A DNA stretch of 64,000 nucleotides from Paenarthrobacter sp. PH39-S1 (lineage in GTDB: Bacteria; Actinomycetota; Actinomycetes; Actinomycetales; Micrococcaceae). Of this stretch, positions 34,085-44,555 are shown one piece after another (positions within the stretch are counted from its first letter, which is position 1; the number at the start of each line of letters is the position of its first letter). Position numbers and translations under genes: made by a program. Under the pieces are notes generated by a model that did not search any database, was not told the DNA's origin, and saw only the letters and a program-made list of their open reading frames with translations. Location: assembly GCF_030063245.1 (NCBI RefSeq), contig NZ_JASISR010000010.1:62001-126000 (forward strand). The letters are read 5' to 3'.

Positions 34085-35221
34085 TCAGCGGATGACGTCT
34101 GAGATGATTTTCGCCCCGTGCACCGGACCGTGTACCGGAAGCGCGTTGTGCCCGTCGTTCGCCAGCCGGTCCGCCAGTACCCGGGCGTCGGCCTCATCGG
34201 CTGCCAGCATCGCGATGGTGGGTCCGGAACCGGACACGAGGGAAGCCAGCGCACCGTGTTTCTTCCCTGCTGCGATCACGTCCGCGAGCTGCGGCGCCAG
34301 TGCGACGGCGGCGCGCTGCAGATCGTTGACGAGCACGGCGGCGAGGGCCCTAGCGTCCCCGGCGCGCAGGGCCGCGAGCACGGCCGGATCCACCTGCCCG
34401 GGCACCGACGGCTCGGCGTCGTCGTCCTCGCGCATGCGGTCCAGCTGCCGGAACACCTCGGGGGTGGGCAGCCCGAAGTTGGCCTGGACCAGCACCCAGT
34501 GCAGCTGCGACGGCGCCAGTGCCGGGGTGAGCTCATCCCCCACACCGAGCCCGACGGCGGCACCGCCGAGCAGCCCGAAGGGCACGTCGGCGCCGAGTTC
34601 GGCGGCCAGGTGGGAAAGCTCCTCGCGGGAGAGACCGCTGTCCCAGAGCGCCTCGCATGCCAGCAGTGTGGCCGCGGCGTCGGCGGATCCACCGCCCATC
34701 CCACCGGAGACAGGCACTCGTTTAGTGATTTCCAGCAGGACCGGGCCGGCGCCCTCGCTGACGTCGGACATCAGCCGCGCCGCCCGGACGGCGAGGTTCC
34801 TCTCGTCCAAGGGAACCGCCAGCGCACCCTCGGCCTGACCCGGATTACCCCTAAGCCGGACGGTGACCGCTGCCGGGGCCGTGGCGTCCGCAGCGGGTCC
34901 CGTGGTGGAGGTGGGTCCGTCGGGGCCGGCGATGGTGCCGGGCGTGGGTCCGTCGGTGAAGGCGGGGCCAGTGCGACCGGTGGTGGAGCCAGTGGTGCGA
35001 CCGGTGGTGGAGCCGGTGCTGGCAGAGTCCGCGGCCCGCATCAGCTTGGCGGGGACGCTGGTCGCGGCGACCTCCTCATACAAGGAGACCGCCAGGTACA
35101 GACTGGCCACCGAGTGGTAGCCATCAGGCCGCAGCGGGCCAGCCCGGAAGAAGACGTTGATCTTTCCCGGCGCCCTGACCCGGACGGTCCGGCCGACCGG
35201 AAACCTGTGCACTGAGCTCAT
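34085..35221 (-). CDS. ispE: 4-diphosphocytidyl-2-C-methyl-D-erythritol kinase
   Basis: 378 aa, longer than the usual about 300. GHMP-kinase motifs: VRVRAPGKINVFFRAG near the start, the ATP loop VSGGMGGGSADAAATLLA, and SGSGPTIAML near the end. It phosphorylates CDP-methylerythritol in the MEP isoprenoid pathway. A Ser/Thr/Gly/Pro-rich insertion of about 55 residues (about 65-120) with GSTTGRTTGSTTGRT interrupts the N-terminal domain and explains the length. ATG 35221 lies 7 nt after a TAAGTT box, so it is probably leaderless; GGAGG in between is too close to act as ribosome site. Confidence 0.93.
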   Translation of the reverse strand: MSSVHRFPVGRTVRVRAPGKINVFFRAGPLRPDGYHSVASLYLAVSLYEEVAATSVPAKLMRAADSASTGSTTGRTTGSTTGRTGPAFTDGPTPGTIAGPDGPTSTTGPAADATAPAAVTVRLRGNPGQAEGALAVPLDERNLAVRAARLMSDVSEGAGPVLLEITKRVPVSGGMGGGSADAAATLLACEALWDSGLSREELSHLAAELGADVPFGLLGGAAVGLGVGDELTPALAPSQLHWVLVQANFGLPTPEVFRQLDRMREDDDAEPSVPGQVDPAVLAALRAGDARALAAVLVNDLQRAAVALAPQLADVIAAGKKHGALASLVSGSGPTIAMLAADEADARVLADRLANDGHNALPVHGPVHGAKIISDVIR

Positions 35222-35228
35222 AGCCTCC

Positions 35229-35234
35229 AACTTA
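35229..35234 (-). promoter_or_regulatory. -10 box TAAGTT, leaderless ispE
   Basis: TAAGTT ends 7 nt before the ATG, so transcription would begin at or next to the start codon. The rsmA terminator lies 150 bp upstream, so ispE needs its own promoter. Confidence 0.5.
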
Positions 35235-35379
35235 GGGTACGGCGTGGCCGGGGCCAACTGCCGCGAGCCCTGTCCGCAGGGTTCTGCCTCAACACCGGGA
35301 CCCGTCACCGGCTTCCCGCCCGGCCCCGGCGATACGGTCTCCGCTGCCACCGTCGGGGGCGGACCGCTCCCTCCCGATT

Positions 35380-35450
35380 CAAAAATGACGGCGGTCCCGC
35401 CATATGACGGGCGCGTCCCGCATCATTTTCGGGGACCGCCGTCATTTTTG
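35380..35450. terminator. 19-bp perfect inverted repeat with T-tract between rsmA and ispE
   Basis: CAAAAATGACGGCGGTCCC (35380-35398) is matched exactly by its complement at 35432-35450, with a 33-nt spacer that holds a smaller hairpin (ATGA..GGG/CCC..TCAT). Read on the minus strand it ends in TTTTTG, as an intrinsic terminator for rsmA. A-rich on one arm and T-rich on the other, it could work on either strand. Confidence 0.7.
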
Positions 35451-35490
35451 CCCGTGGTGCCCTCTGCCCGGGGCGTCGGCCCGCGACGGT

Positions 35491-36381
35491 TCAGACGATC
35501 AGGGGAATTTTCGCTTCCGCGATCCTCGCATATGCCGCAATATCGATGACCTCGCCGCGGGCCCGGGGGTCGACGCCGGCAACGGTCAGGCACCGCTCGG
35601 CTTCCGCGGCTCCCCCGGCCCACCCCGCCAGTGCGGCCCGGAGGGTCTTGCGGCGCTGCGCGAAGGCGGCATCAATGACGGCAAATACCTCTTCCCGGCT
35701 GGCCCGCGTGACAGGCGGCTGGTGCCGGGTGAAGGCCACCAGGCCGGAGGAAATCTTGGGCGCGGGCCAAAAGACGTTCATCCCGATTACGCCTGCCTTG
35801 CGCATCCGGGAATACCAGGCGGCCTTGACGGACGGGATGCCGTAGGTCTTCGAGCCGGGTCCGGCCGCAAGCCGGTCCGCCACCTCGTCCTGGACCATCA
35901 CCAGACCATGCTGCAGCGATGGGAAGCGTTCCAGCAGGTTCAGCACCACCGGGACGGCCACGTTGTAGGGCAGGTTCGCGACCAGGGATGCCGGCTGGAC
36001 GGGGAGCTCGGTGACACGCATCGCATCGGAGAGCACCACGTCGAGGTTGGCTACCAGATCAGGACGGAAGGCGGCGATCGTGTCCGGCAGTTTGGCGGCC
36101 AGCACAGGATCGATTTCCACGGCGACCACCCGGGCCGCTGCATCCAACAGTCCCAGGGTCAGCGAGCCCAGTCCGGGACCGACTTCGAGGACGGTTTCCG
36201 CCGGGTCGATCCGGGCTGTGGCCACGATACGGCGGATGGTATTACCGTCAATAACGAAGTTCTGGCCCAGCGTTTTGGTCGGTCGGATGCCGATCTCATC
36301 TGCCAGCCGGCGGATATCCGCCGCTCCCAGCAGGGGCCGAACGGGGAGGGCACTCTCGGGGCGGGAAGCTGGCTCTGTCAC
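35491..36381 (-). CDS. rsmA: 16S rRNA dimethyladenosine transferase (A1518/A1519)
   Basis: 296 aa (KsgA). SAM-binding [16 protein letters not shown], catalytic [10 protein letters not shown], and early [14 protein letters not shown] are diagnostic. It dimethylates two adenines in helix 45 during small-subunit assembly. GTG 36381 lies 6 nt after TAAGAT and lacks a clear ribosome site, so a leaderless mRNA is likely. The order rpf-rsmA-ispE on one strand is typical of actinobacteria. Confidence 0.96.
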   Translation of the reverse strand: MTEPASRPESALPVRPLLGAADIRRLADEIGIRPTKTLGQNFVIDGNTIRRIVATARIDPAETVLEVGPGLGSLTLGLLDAAARVVAVEIDPVLAAKLPDTIAAFRPDLVANLDVVLSDAMRVTELPVQPASLVANLPYNVAVPVVLNLLERFPSLQHGLVMVQDEVADRLAAGPGSKTYGIPSVKAAWYSRMRKAGVIGMNVFWPAPKISSGLVAFTRHQPPVTRASREEVFAVIDAAFAQRRKTLRAALAGWAGGAAEAERCLTVAGVDPRARGEVIDIAAYARIAEAKIPLIV

Positions 36382-36387
36382 TGTGCC

Positions 36388-36393
36388 ATCTTA
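36388..36393 (-). promoter_or_regulatory. -10 box TAAGAT, leaderless rsmA
   Basis: TAAGAT ends 6 nt before GTG 36381, matching the leaderless pattern found at seven other genes here. Confidence 0.5.
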
Positions 36394-36457
36394 GTCACTG
36401 TGCCATCTGAGCCCCCGGCCACCTGAGCCAACTGGGCTCAGCCGCGGTCGGGCTTCC

Positions 36458-38073
<1,616 letters not shown>

Positions 38074-39030
38074 TCAGCCCCAGGAGCCATAGACCGCTTC
38101 GGTGTTGGCGGCCAGCTCCGCACCGAGCAGACCAAGGTCTTTAGCCAGCAGTTCCGCCATCGAGCGGACCGTGTAGGGCACCATGTAGCTGGCGTTGGGC
38201 CGCCCGCGGTGCGGGTGCGGAGTCAGGAATGGCGCGTCGGTCTCGACCAGGACCAGCTGCGGGTCCGCTACGGTTAGCGCGGCCCTGATGTCATGCGCAT
38301 TTTTAAACGTCACGGTGCCGGCAAAAGACATGTACCAGCCGTTGGCATTGCAGATCCGGGCCAGGTCGGCGTCGCCGGAGAAGCAGTGCAGCACCACCCT
38401 TTCCGGTGCTCCCTCCGCCTGCAGGGTCGCCACCACATCAGCGTGGGCGTCCCGGTCATGGATCTGCAGCGCCAGCCCCAGGCGCTTGGCCAGGTCAATG
38501 TGCCGGCGGAATGAGTACCGCTGGTCCGCCAGCCCGGATTCCGCGGTTCGGAAGTAGTCCAAGCCGGTTTCGCCGATGGCCCGCACCCGGGGGTGCGCTG
38601 CGAGCCGTTCAATCTCCGCGAGCGCGCACTCCAGCGCGCCCCGCGCCGCCAACTCCGGAGCGTCGTTGGGATGGAGAGCGACGGCGCCCAGCAGTCTGCG
38701 GTCCAGCTCCAGGGCCGCTACGGTAAAGCGGGACGATTCCAGATCGCAGCCGACCTGTACCGCGCCCTTCACGCCCACCGCTTCGGCCGCGTCCAGCGCC
38801 GCGGCCACGGAGACCTGGACCAGACCGTCACGCATATCCAGATGGGTGTGATTGTCGATCACGGGAACCGGCAACGGCTCAGGGGCACCGGGGTAGTCAA
38901 GCTTCCGGCGCCGTCCGTCGTCCTCCGTACTGCTGCGCGTCCCGCGGTCAGACGACGACGGCCGCCGGGCGCCGTCGTCGTCCGGCCGCGATCCAGGGCG
39001 GTACTGCACGGGAATCTCTGTGCTGCTCAT
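38074..39030 (-). CDS. TatD family metal-dependent hydrolase/DNase
   Basis: 318 aa. Metal-binding motifs in order: IDNHTHLDM, IGETGLDYF, LQIHDRDAHADV, VVLHCFSGD and LVETDAPFLTPHPHRG. These define the TatD TIM-barrel, a 3'-5' exonuclease family. The first about 55 residues are a charged, disordered tail rich in Asp, Arg and Ser. ATG 39030 lies 7 nt after TAAAGT, so probably leaderless. The frame is open back to 39654 but that part overlaps the moxR gene on the other strand and is not coding. Confidence 0.93.
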   Translation of the reverse strand: MSSTEIPVQYRPGSRPDDDGARRPSSSDRGTRSSTEDDGRRRKLDYPGAPEPLPVPVIDNHTHLDMRDGLVQVSVAAALDAAEAVGVKGAVQVGCDLESSRFTVAALELDRRLLGAVALHPNDAPELAARGALECALAEIERLAAHPRVRAIGETGLDYFRTAESGLADQRYSFRRHIDLAKRLGLALQIHDRDAHADVVATLQAEGAPERVVLHCFSGDADLARICNANGWYMSFAGTVTFKNAHDIRAALTVADPQLVLVETDAPFLTPHPHRGRPNASYMVPYTVRSMAELLAKDLGLLGAELAANTEAVYGSWG

Positions 39031-39037
39031 GTGCCCA

Positions 39038-39043
39038 ACTTTA
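39038..39043 (-). promoter_or_regulatory. -10 box TAAAGT, leaderless tatD
   Basis: TAAAGT with a 7-nt gap to the ATG. No ribosome site is present. Confidence 0.5.
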
Positions 39044-39217
39044 CCCAGCGGCGCACCTAGCCATCGACCTGGGACGTCGTGCACCGGCCGCCGGGAACCG
39101 GAACGGACATAACGGTGTTGAACTAGTAACCTAGGTCTCACGACCGACCTCGGACGGGCACTGCGCGGCTGCGGCTGTGAAGGTAACGGGAGGTCGGCGA
39201 CGCGCGAAAGGTCGATG

Positions 39218-40414
39218 ATGGACCAACAGAACCGCACCATCGCAGGGCAGTCATTGCCGCGCCCGGCAGCCGGGGACAACGGAACCGCCCGGCCCGGTGC
39301 GCTCGGCGACGCCATTGCCCCGGGCGGGACCACAGCGGCCCAGGGTCTCAGCGCGGCCGACGGACCCAGCGCGGCCGCAGCGCCCGGCGAGGGCAGTGCC
39401 ATGGATCCGGCGCAATTCCAGCAGACAAGCCAACGGATACTGGCCACCATCAACACGGTCGTGGACGGCAAGGCCCGGGCCGCGGAGCTGGCCCTGACCG
39501 TGCTGCTGGCCCGCGGGCATCTGCTGGTGGAGGACGTGCCAGGGGTGGGCAAGACCCTGCTGGCCAAAACTCTGGCCCGGACCATCGACTGTTCGGTCAG
39601 CCGCATCCAGTTCACCCCTGACCTGCTGCCCTCCGATATCACCGGGGTGTCCATCTACAACCAGTCGACGCGGAAGTTCGAGTTCCGCCCGGGCGCCGTT
39701 TTCGCCAATATCGTGATCGGCGACGAGATCAACCGCGCCTCTGCGAAAACCCAGTCGGCGCTGCTGGAAAGCATGGAAGAGCACCGCGTTACGACGGACG
39801 GCACCTCGCACCGGCTGCCGGAGCCGTTCATGGTGGTCGCCACGCAGAATCCGATCGAGATGGAGGGCACGTACCCCCTGCCGGAGGCGCAGCGGGACCG
39901 TTTCATGGCCCGCATTTCGATGGGCTACCCGGACCGGGCTTCTGAGATCGATATGCTCCAGACCCATCAGTCCGTCTCGCCGCTCGAGGCGGTCAGCGCT
40001 GTCGCCACCGTGCAGGACGTCGCCTCGATGATGGGCGCCGTCGACGTCGTCTATGTTTCGGCCCCCGTTAAGGAGTACATCGTGGCGCTCGGCCGCGCGA
40101 CGCGGGAGAGCCAGCAGCTGAGGCTGGGGGCGAGCCCGCGGGCTCTGCTCCAACTGCTGCGCGCAGCGAAGGCGCACGCCGCGCTGCAACAGCGCACCTT
40201 TGTCCTTCCCGACGATGTGGTGACCATGGCTGATGCGGTCCTGGCGCATCGGGTTATTCTGGAGCGCCGGTCCGCGAGTGCGGGTCAGACCGCGTCCGGC
40301 GTCATCGCCGCCATTTTGGAGGTGTTGCCGGTTGGCTCCGAGGCCGATTGGGCAGGGCTGCGGCCAAGCGGAACCGGACGCCTTGGCCCTGGCAGTACCG
40401 GCGCCGGCCGGTAG
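39218..40414 (+). CDS. MoxR family AAA+ ATPase
   Basis: 398 aa. An Ala/Gly-rich N-terminal tail of about 65 residues precedes the AAA+ core: Walker A VEDVPGVGKTLLAKTLA, VNV-type FTPDLLPSDITG, Walker B IVIGDEINRASAKTQSALLE, sensor 1 VATQNPIEMEGTYPLPEAQ and the GASPRA sensor 2. MoxR ATPases act as chaperones for partner proteins. AAAGG lies 6 nt before ATG 39218; ATG 39215 directly before it is too close. It leads the MoxR-DUF58-transglutaminase operon. Confidence 0.94.
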   Translation: MDQQNRTIAGQSLPRPAAGDNGTARPGALGDAIAPGGTTAAQGLSAADGPSAAAAPGEGSAMDPAQFQQTSQRILATINTVVDGKARAAELALTVLLARGHLLVEDVPGVGKTLLAKTLARTIDCSVSRIQFTPDLLPSDITGVSIYNQSTRKFEFRPGAVFANIVIGDEINRASAKTQSALLESMEEHRVTTDGTSHRLPEPFMVVATQNPIEMEGTYPLPEAQRDRFMARISMGYPDRASEIDMLQTHQSVSPLEAVSAVATVQDVASMMGAVDVVYVSAPVKEYIVALGRATRESQQLRLGASPRALLQLLRAAKAHAALQQRTFVLPDDVVTMADAVLAHRVILERRSASAGQTASGVIAAILEVLPVGSEADWAGLRPSGTGRLGPGSTGAGR

Positions 40415-40426
40415 CGGGAGGATGCC

Positions 40427-41947
40427 ATGGGCTTCGGCTGGTTTCCGTACAGGCTGCTCCTTCTCCGCGGCTGGGGTCTTGTGGGGGCCGGGCTCTTTGC
40501 CATGCTGCTCGCGCAGATCCTGGGCCGGCGCGATCTGCTGACCCTGGGCATTTTCCTGCTGGTGCTCCCGCTTTTGGCGGCGCTGGGCATAAAGCTGCTC
40601 CGGCCCGAATTCGTGGTCCATCGGGAGTTTTCGCCCGCGTCGGTGGAAACGGGGACGACGACGACGGCACATCTGGCGATCACCGGGGGCGGATTCGGCA
40701 GCGGGCGGATCCGCATGTCTGAGCAGCTTCCGCCACGCTTCGGCGATCCTCCGTCGTTCACGTACCCGGCCCGTTACCGCACCGACGGCGGGGTGAGCCG
40801 TTACGAATATCGGCTCCGCCCGTCCCGCCGCGGACAGTTCCGGATCGGCCCGGTGACGGCGGAATTCACCGATCCCTTTGGCCTGAGCGGGCACCGCCGG
40901 GAATTGGGCGTCACGGAACTGCTCACCGTCACGCCCGCCGCCGTCGAACTTCCCGCCACTTCCCTCACAGGTGCCCGCGGCGATGACGGAATGACCGCCA
41001 CCCGGCAGCGTGCCAATCCCAGCGACGATGACGTGATGACCCGCCAATACCGCCACGGTGATCCAATGCGCCGCGTGCACTGGCCCGCGACCGCTCGCCA
41101 TGGGGAGCTCATGGTCCGCCAGGAAGAATCCGTCACCACTCCGGAGGCCACCGTGCTGCTGGACAGCCGGCTGAGTGCTTACCGGAACGCCGGTCATGCC
41201 CCGGGCGGTGCCTTCGGTTCCGGCGCCCCGGACGGCAGCCATGCCGATCTGATCAGCAGCGAAACCTTCGAGTGGACGGTGGTGGCAGCCATGTCCGTTG
41301 CCGCGCACCTGATTGAACGCAGCTTTGACCTGCAGATTCTTGATCTCGGCGGTCAGCCGGGATTCCACACCTCGGGATCGGCTCCGCAGCCCTGGGAAGA
41401 CAGCTATGAGGGCGGCGCCGGGCTGGCGTCCGTGGCCGCATCGCTGGCCGCCCTTGAACTGACGACGCCGGCGGGGCGGCGCGGGGGCGCCCCGCCGTCC
41501 GCCGCGGGGCCGGAGGCCTGGGCCGAGCCGCTGCTGGACAAGTTGTCCCTGCGCCGCCAGCACGGTCCGCTGATCGCTTTACTGGGTGGGCTCTCCTACG
41601 GCGAAGCGGCCGCGCTGGCTCCGGCGGCCGAGTACAGTGCCAGCGCATTCGCAATTGTCTGCACCGGGCAGCCGCTGGAAGCCGGCGAGCTGCTGGAGAT
41701 CCTGCGGACCGGCGGCTGGCGGGCTGTCGCCGTCGGCAGTGGCACCCCGCTGGCCTCCGCGTGGGCATGTTTCGACGAGCCGGAGTTATCCGGCGCCGCC
41801 AACGGGCCCGTCCGGGGTGGCAGTCTGGGCCCCCCCCACGCCGGTCCACGCCGCGGCGTCCCAGTCAGCGGCGTCCCAGTCAGCGGCGTCCCAGTCAGCC
41901 ACGGAAGATTCCGCTTCCACAACGGTTCCGGGGGGAGCCGGCCATGA
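40427..41947 (+). CDS. DUF58 domain protein
   Basis: 506 aa. Two N-terminal membrane segments (about 15-55), a beta-rich region, then the DUF58 core: NPSDDDVMTRQYRHGDPMRRVHW.. as the conserved Asp-Arg-Trp motif (about 195-225) and a VWA-like region. The C-terminus is Gly/Pro-rich and ends with three perfect 15-bp repeats giving GVPVS. ATG 40427 follows GGGAGGA with a good spacer. Stop and next start overlap (ATGA). DUF58 proteins form complexes with MoxR; function here is envelope-related by association. Confidence 0.9.
   Translation: MGFGWFPYRLLLLRGWGLVGAGLFAMLLAQILGRRDLLTLGIFLLVLPLLAALGIKLLRPEFVVHREFSPASVETGTTTTAHLAITGGGFGSGRIRMSEQLPPRFGDPPSFTYPARYRTDGGVSRYEYRLRPSRRGQFRIGPVTAEFTDPFGLSGHRRELGVTELLTVTPAAVELPATSLTGARGDDGMTATRQRANPSDDDVMTRQYRHGDPMRRVHWPATARHGELMVRQEESVTTPEATVLLDSRLSAYRNAGHAPGGAFGSGAPDGSHADLISSETFEWTVVAAMSVAAHLIERSFDLQILDLGGQPGFHTSGSAPQPWEDSYEGGAGLASVAASLAALELTTPAGRRGGAPPSAAGPEAWAEPLLDKLSLRRQHGPLIALLGGLSYGEAAALAPAAEYSASAFAIVCTGQPLEAGELLEILRTGGWRAVAVGSGTPLASAWACFDEPELSGAANGPVRGGSLGPPHAGPRRGVPVSGVPVSGVPVSHGRFRFHNGSGGSRP
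41853..41897 (+). repeat. three perfect 15-bp tandem repeats in the DUF58 gene
   Basis: GCGGCGTCCCAGTCA repeated at 41853, 41868 and 41883, coding for repeated GVPVS near the protein end. Confidence 0.9.
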
Positions 41948-44505
41948 GCACCCGTACGCAGGGCCCCGGGCTGGTTTCGGACCCGGGCAATGGCGCGGCC
42001 GGGACACGGCGCTCTTCCCGTCCCGCCGCCGGAGTGGCGCCGTGGTCTATGGCCGGAGCCATCTTCGTTGCCGTTATCGGCACTTCACTGGGTCTGAACG
42101 GAGTGCTGCGGGGCTGGAGCTGGTTGATCCTTGTGATCTTGACTGTGGCCGCGGTTCTGCTGGTGACCGCTGGCGCCCGTGCCTTCCGCCTTCCACCGGC
42201 AGCCGCCCAAATGCTGGGTCTGGCGGCCTTGGTCATGGTGCTGACGCTGCTGTTCCTTAATTCCTCCGCCCTGTTGGGATCTATCCCGGGCAAAGAGAGC
42301 TTCGAGGCCCTCCAACCGTTGATCAGCCAGGCCTCGGACACCATCATCACGGGGGCGGCGCCGGTGTACCCCAACGCGGGCATCGTTTTCATTGTCTGCG
42401 CCGGCATCGGCCTCGCGGCCCTGCTGACAGATTCGCTGGCCGTGGGTCTGGCCATGCCGGCCAGCAGCGGGCTCGGCATCTTCGCTATCATGCTCATTCC
42501 AGCCCTCATCAAACCCGACAGCCTTGGTCCGTTGGGTTTTCTCGGCGGAGCGGCCGGTTACCTGCTGATTCTGGGACTGAGCCAATGGTACGCACCGGCT
42601 GCCGACCTGGATCAGAGCGCCAGACGGTCAACCGGACAGCTCCGGCGGGCCGTCAGCGTCGCCGTCGCCGCCGTCGTCGTCACCGTGCTCGCGGCACTAC
42701 TGATCCCCGGCTTCAACTCCGGGACGTTCCCGCAGGGAACCCGGCTGAACGCCTTCGGCAAGGTCTCCGGGCTGAATCCAATGCTGTCGCTGGGTAACGA
42801 TCTGCGCCAGTCCGGCGGCCAGGGGATGATGGTCTATGCAACGGACGCGACCTCCGCACCCTATCTGCGGACCACGACGCTGGAGGATTTCAGCGGCAAT
42901 TCCTGGGAGCCCACGAGCCGGAACACGATGCGCCAACTGGACGCCAACAACATCACCGGTGATTCGTCCCGCGCTTCCGGTGTTCCTACCGTCACGACCA
43001 CCACGGTGATCGAGTCCACGGACTTCAGCGGCCCGTGGCTGCCGGTGCCGTATGCGCCGGTGAACATCACGGGGCTTTCCGGGCGCTGGGGTTGGGATCC
43101 GGAGACGCTGGCCATCCAAGGCATCAACTCGACATCCTTGAACCAGCAGTACATCGTCCGGAGCGTCATGCCGGCGCTCACCAAGGGCGCGCTGTCCCAA
43201 GTGGTCCAAAAACCGCCCAGCACACTGGACCCGGTGTTCATGTCGTTGCCGACCGACACGCCCGGCATCATCCGGCAGCGGGCCCTGGACATCACAGCGG
43301 GTTCCTCCACCTACTTTGACAGGGCACTGTCGATCCAGAATTATCTGCGCGGCCCGCAGTTCAGCTATTCCGAACAGACCCCTGTGACCAATGGTTACGA
43401 CGGCAGCGGCATGGACGTTCTGGCTACGTTCCTCGACGTCAAGAGCGGCTATTGTGTGCACTATTCGGCCGCCATGGCGGTGATGGCGCGGGAGGTCGGG
43501 ATCCCCAGCAGGATTGCGGTGGGCTACGCACCAGGGCAGCTCACCGGTCGGACCGTGCTGATAAACGGCGAGCAACTCACGGAGTACCAGGTGGATGGAC
43601 ATAGTGCCCACGCCTGGCCCGAACTGTACTTCGCCGGCCTCGGATGGGTTCCCTTCGAACCTACTCCCAGTCGAGGCCAAGTCCCCGCCTACGCGCTGCA
43701 GCTTGGCGTCTCCGGGGGCGCGGCCAACAGCCCCGATAATGAGCTGCGGCCAGGAGACAACGCGGCCAATACCGCTTCACCTTCCGCGGTGGCATCGCCC
43801 GCGCCGGTTTCCCCGCACGCCACCGGAGGACAGGCGGGTGGCACGGTCCAACCGCTGTGGTTCGTGCTGACGCCCGCCGTTGTTCTGCTGCTGGCCGCGC
43901 CCGGTCTAACCCGCATCAATTTGCGCCGGCGCCGCCGGCGGACCACCCGCCCCGGTGCGGGGGCAGCCCGGGCGCCAGAATCCGCAGCCTGGGCGCCAGA
44001 ATCCGCAGCCTGGGCGGAGCTGACCGACCTCGCGTTTGACTATGGACTGCAGCCGATGGCCAGCGATACGCCCCGGACCTTCGCCGCCCGTCTGCTGCAG
44101 GGGCCGCTGCGCGGTGGCGCCGGGGGCGGGATTGGAGGCGGCGCCGGGGCCGTCAGAGCCGCCGGCACGGCAGGCAACACAACCGCCGCCGGACCGGTGC
44201 AGGTATTGCTCTCCGCCTACGAGCACCGTGCCTACGGTTCACCGGAGGAAGAGTCATTCGTGGACCGCAGCGATCCGGAGGCGGACGGGGATGAGGCCGC
44301 GGTGCGGAGCGGGCTCAGGAGCGCACTGACAGTGGCGCATCGGCTGCTGCGCGCGAAGGCACCTGCCGGCCGTCGGCTTCGCGCCGAGCTGTTGCCGCCG
44401 TCGACCCTGCGGCGCTGGCGCGGCGGGCCAGAGCGGTCCAGCCGGAAGCGCCCGCCGCCCCCTTCCCAACTGGGTAGCAGTTATGGCACTCAAACGACCG
44501 TTTGA
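41944..44505 (+). CDS. transglutaminase-like membrane protein (TgpA/DUF3488 type)
   Basis: 853 aa. About six N-terminal membrane segments (about 35-245), an extracytoplasmic transglutaminase core with the triad Cys in KSGYCVHYSAAMAVMAREVG, His in QVDGHSAHAWPELYF and Asp downstream in the usual position, one more membrane segment (about 640-660), and an Arg-rich cytoplasmic tail. ATG 41944 overlaps the DUF58 stop by 4 bases. The last about 13 residues (from SQLGSSYGTQTTV) are encoded by the left arm of the 66-bp palindrome at 44465, and the stop lies in the right arm. Likely cross-links or cleaves wall-associated proteins. Confidence 0.92.
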   Translation: MSTRTQGPGLVSDPGNGAAGTRRSSRPAAGVAPWSMAGAIFVAVIGTSLGLNGVLRGWSWLILVILTVAAVLLVTAGARAFRLPPAAAQMLGLAALVMVLTLLFLNSSALLGSIPGKESFEALQPLISQASDTIITGAAPVYPNAGIVFIVCAGIGLAALLTDSLAVGLAMPASSGLGIFAIMLIPALIKPDSLGPLGFLGGAAGYLLILGLSQWYAPAADLDQSARRSTGQLRRAVSVAVAAVVVTVLAALLIPGFNSGTFPQGTRLNAFGKVSGLNPMLSLGNDLRQSGGQGMMVYATDATSAPYLRTTTLEDFSGNSWEPTSRNTMRQLDANNITGDSSRASGVPTVTTTTVIESTDFSGPWLPVPYAPVNITGLSGRWGWDPETLAIQGINSTSLNQQYIVRSVMPALTKGALSQVVQKPPSTLDPVFMSLPTDTPGIIRQRALDITAGSSTYFDRALSIQNYLRGPQFSYSEQTPVTNGYDGSGMDVLATFLDVKSGYCVHYSAAMAVMAREVGIPSRIAVGYAPGQLTGRTVLINGEQLTEYQVDGHSAHAWPELYFAGLGWVPFEPTPSRGQVPAYALQLGVSGGAANSPDNELRPGDNAANTASPSAVASPAPVSPHATGGQAGGTVQPLWFVLTPAVVLLLAAPGLTRINLRRRRRRTTRPGAGAARAPESAAWAPESAAWAELTDLAFDYGLQPMASDTPRTFAARLLQGPLRGGAGGGIGGGAGAVRAAGTAGNTTAAGPVQVLLSAYEHRAYGSPEEESFVDRSDPEADGDEAAVRSGLRSALTVAHRLLRAKAPAGRRLRAELLPPSTLRRWRGGPERSSRKRPPPPSQLGSSYGTQTTV

Positions 44506-44530
44506 GTGCCATAACTGCTACCCAGTTGGG
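44465..44530. terminator. 66-bp near-perfect palindrome, bidirectional terminator
   Basis: Two 32-bp arms are exactly complementary, with only the central AC (44497-44498) unpaired; the left arm starts CCCAACTGGGTAGCAG. It lies between the convergent transglutaminase and gabD genes and includes the last codons and stop (TGA, 44503-44505) of the former. The stem would be extremely stable and symmetric, so it can terminate both transcripts. No T-tract. Confidence 0.75.
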
Positions 44531-44555
44531 TCAGGGGGAACCGCGGTGCTACGTC

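Noticed and set aside
39031-39654. N-terminal extension of TatD
   Set aside because: Overlaps the start of moxR on the other strand and lies upstream of a clear TAAAGT-ATG start.
39251-41563. 770-codon minus-strand frame
   Set aside because: Opposite moxR and DUF58, which have clear motifs; no domain or ribosome site supports it.
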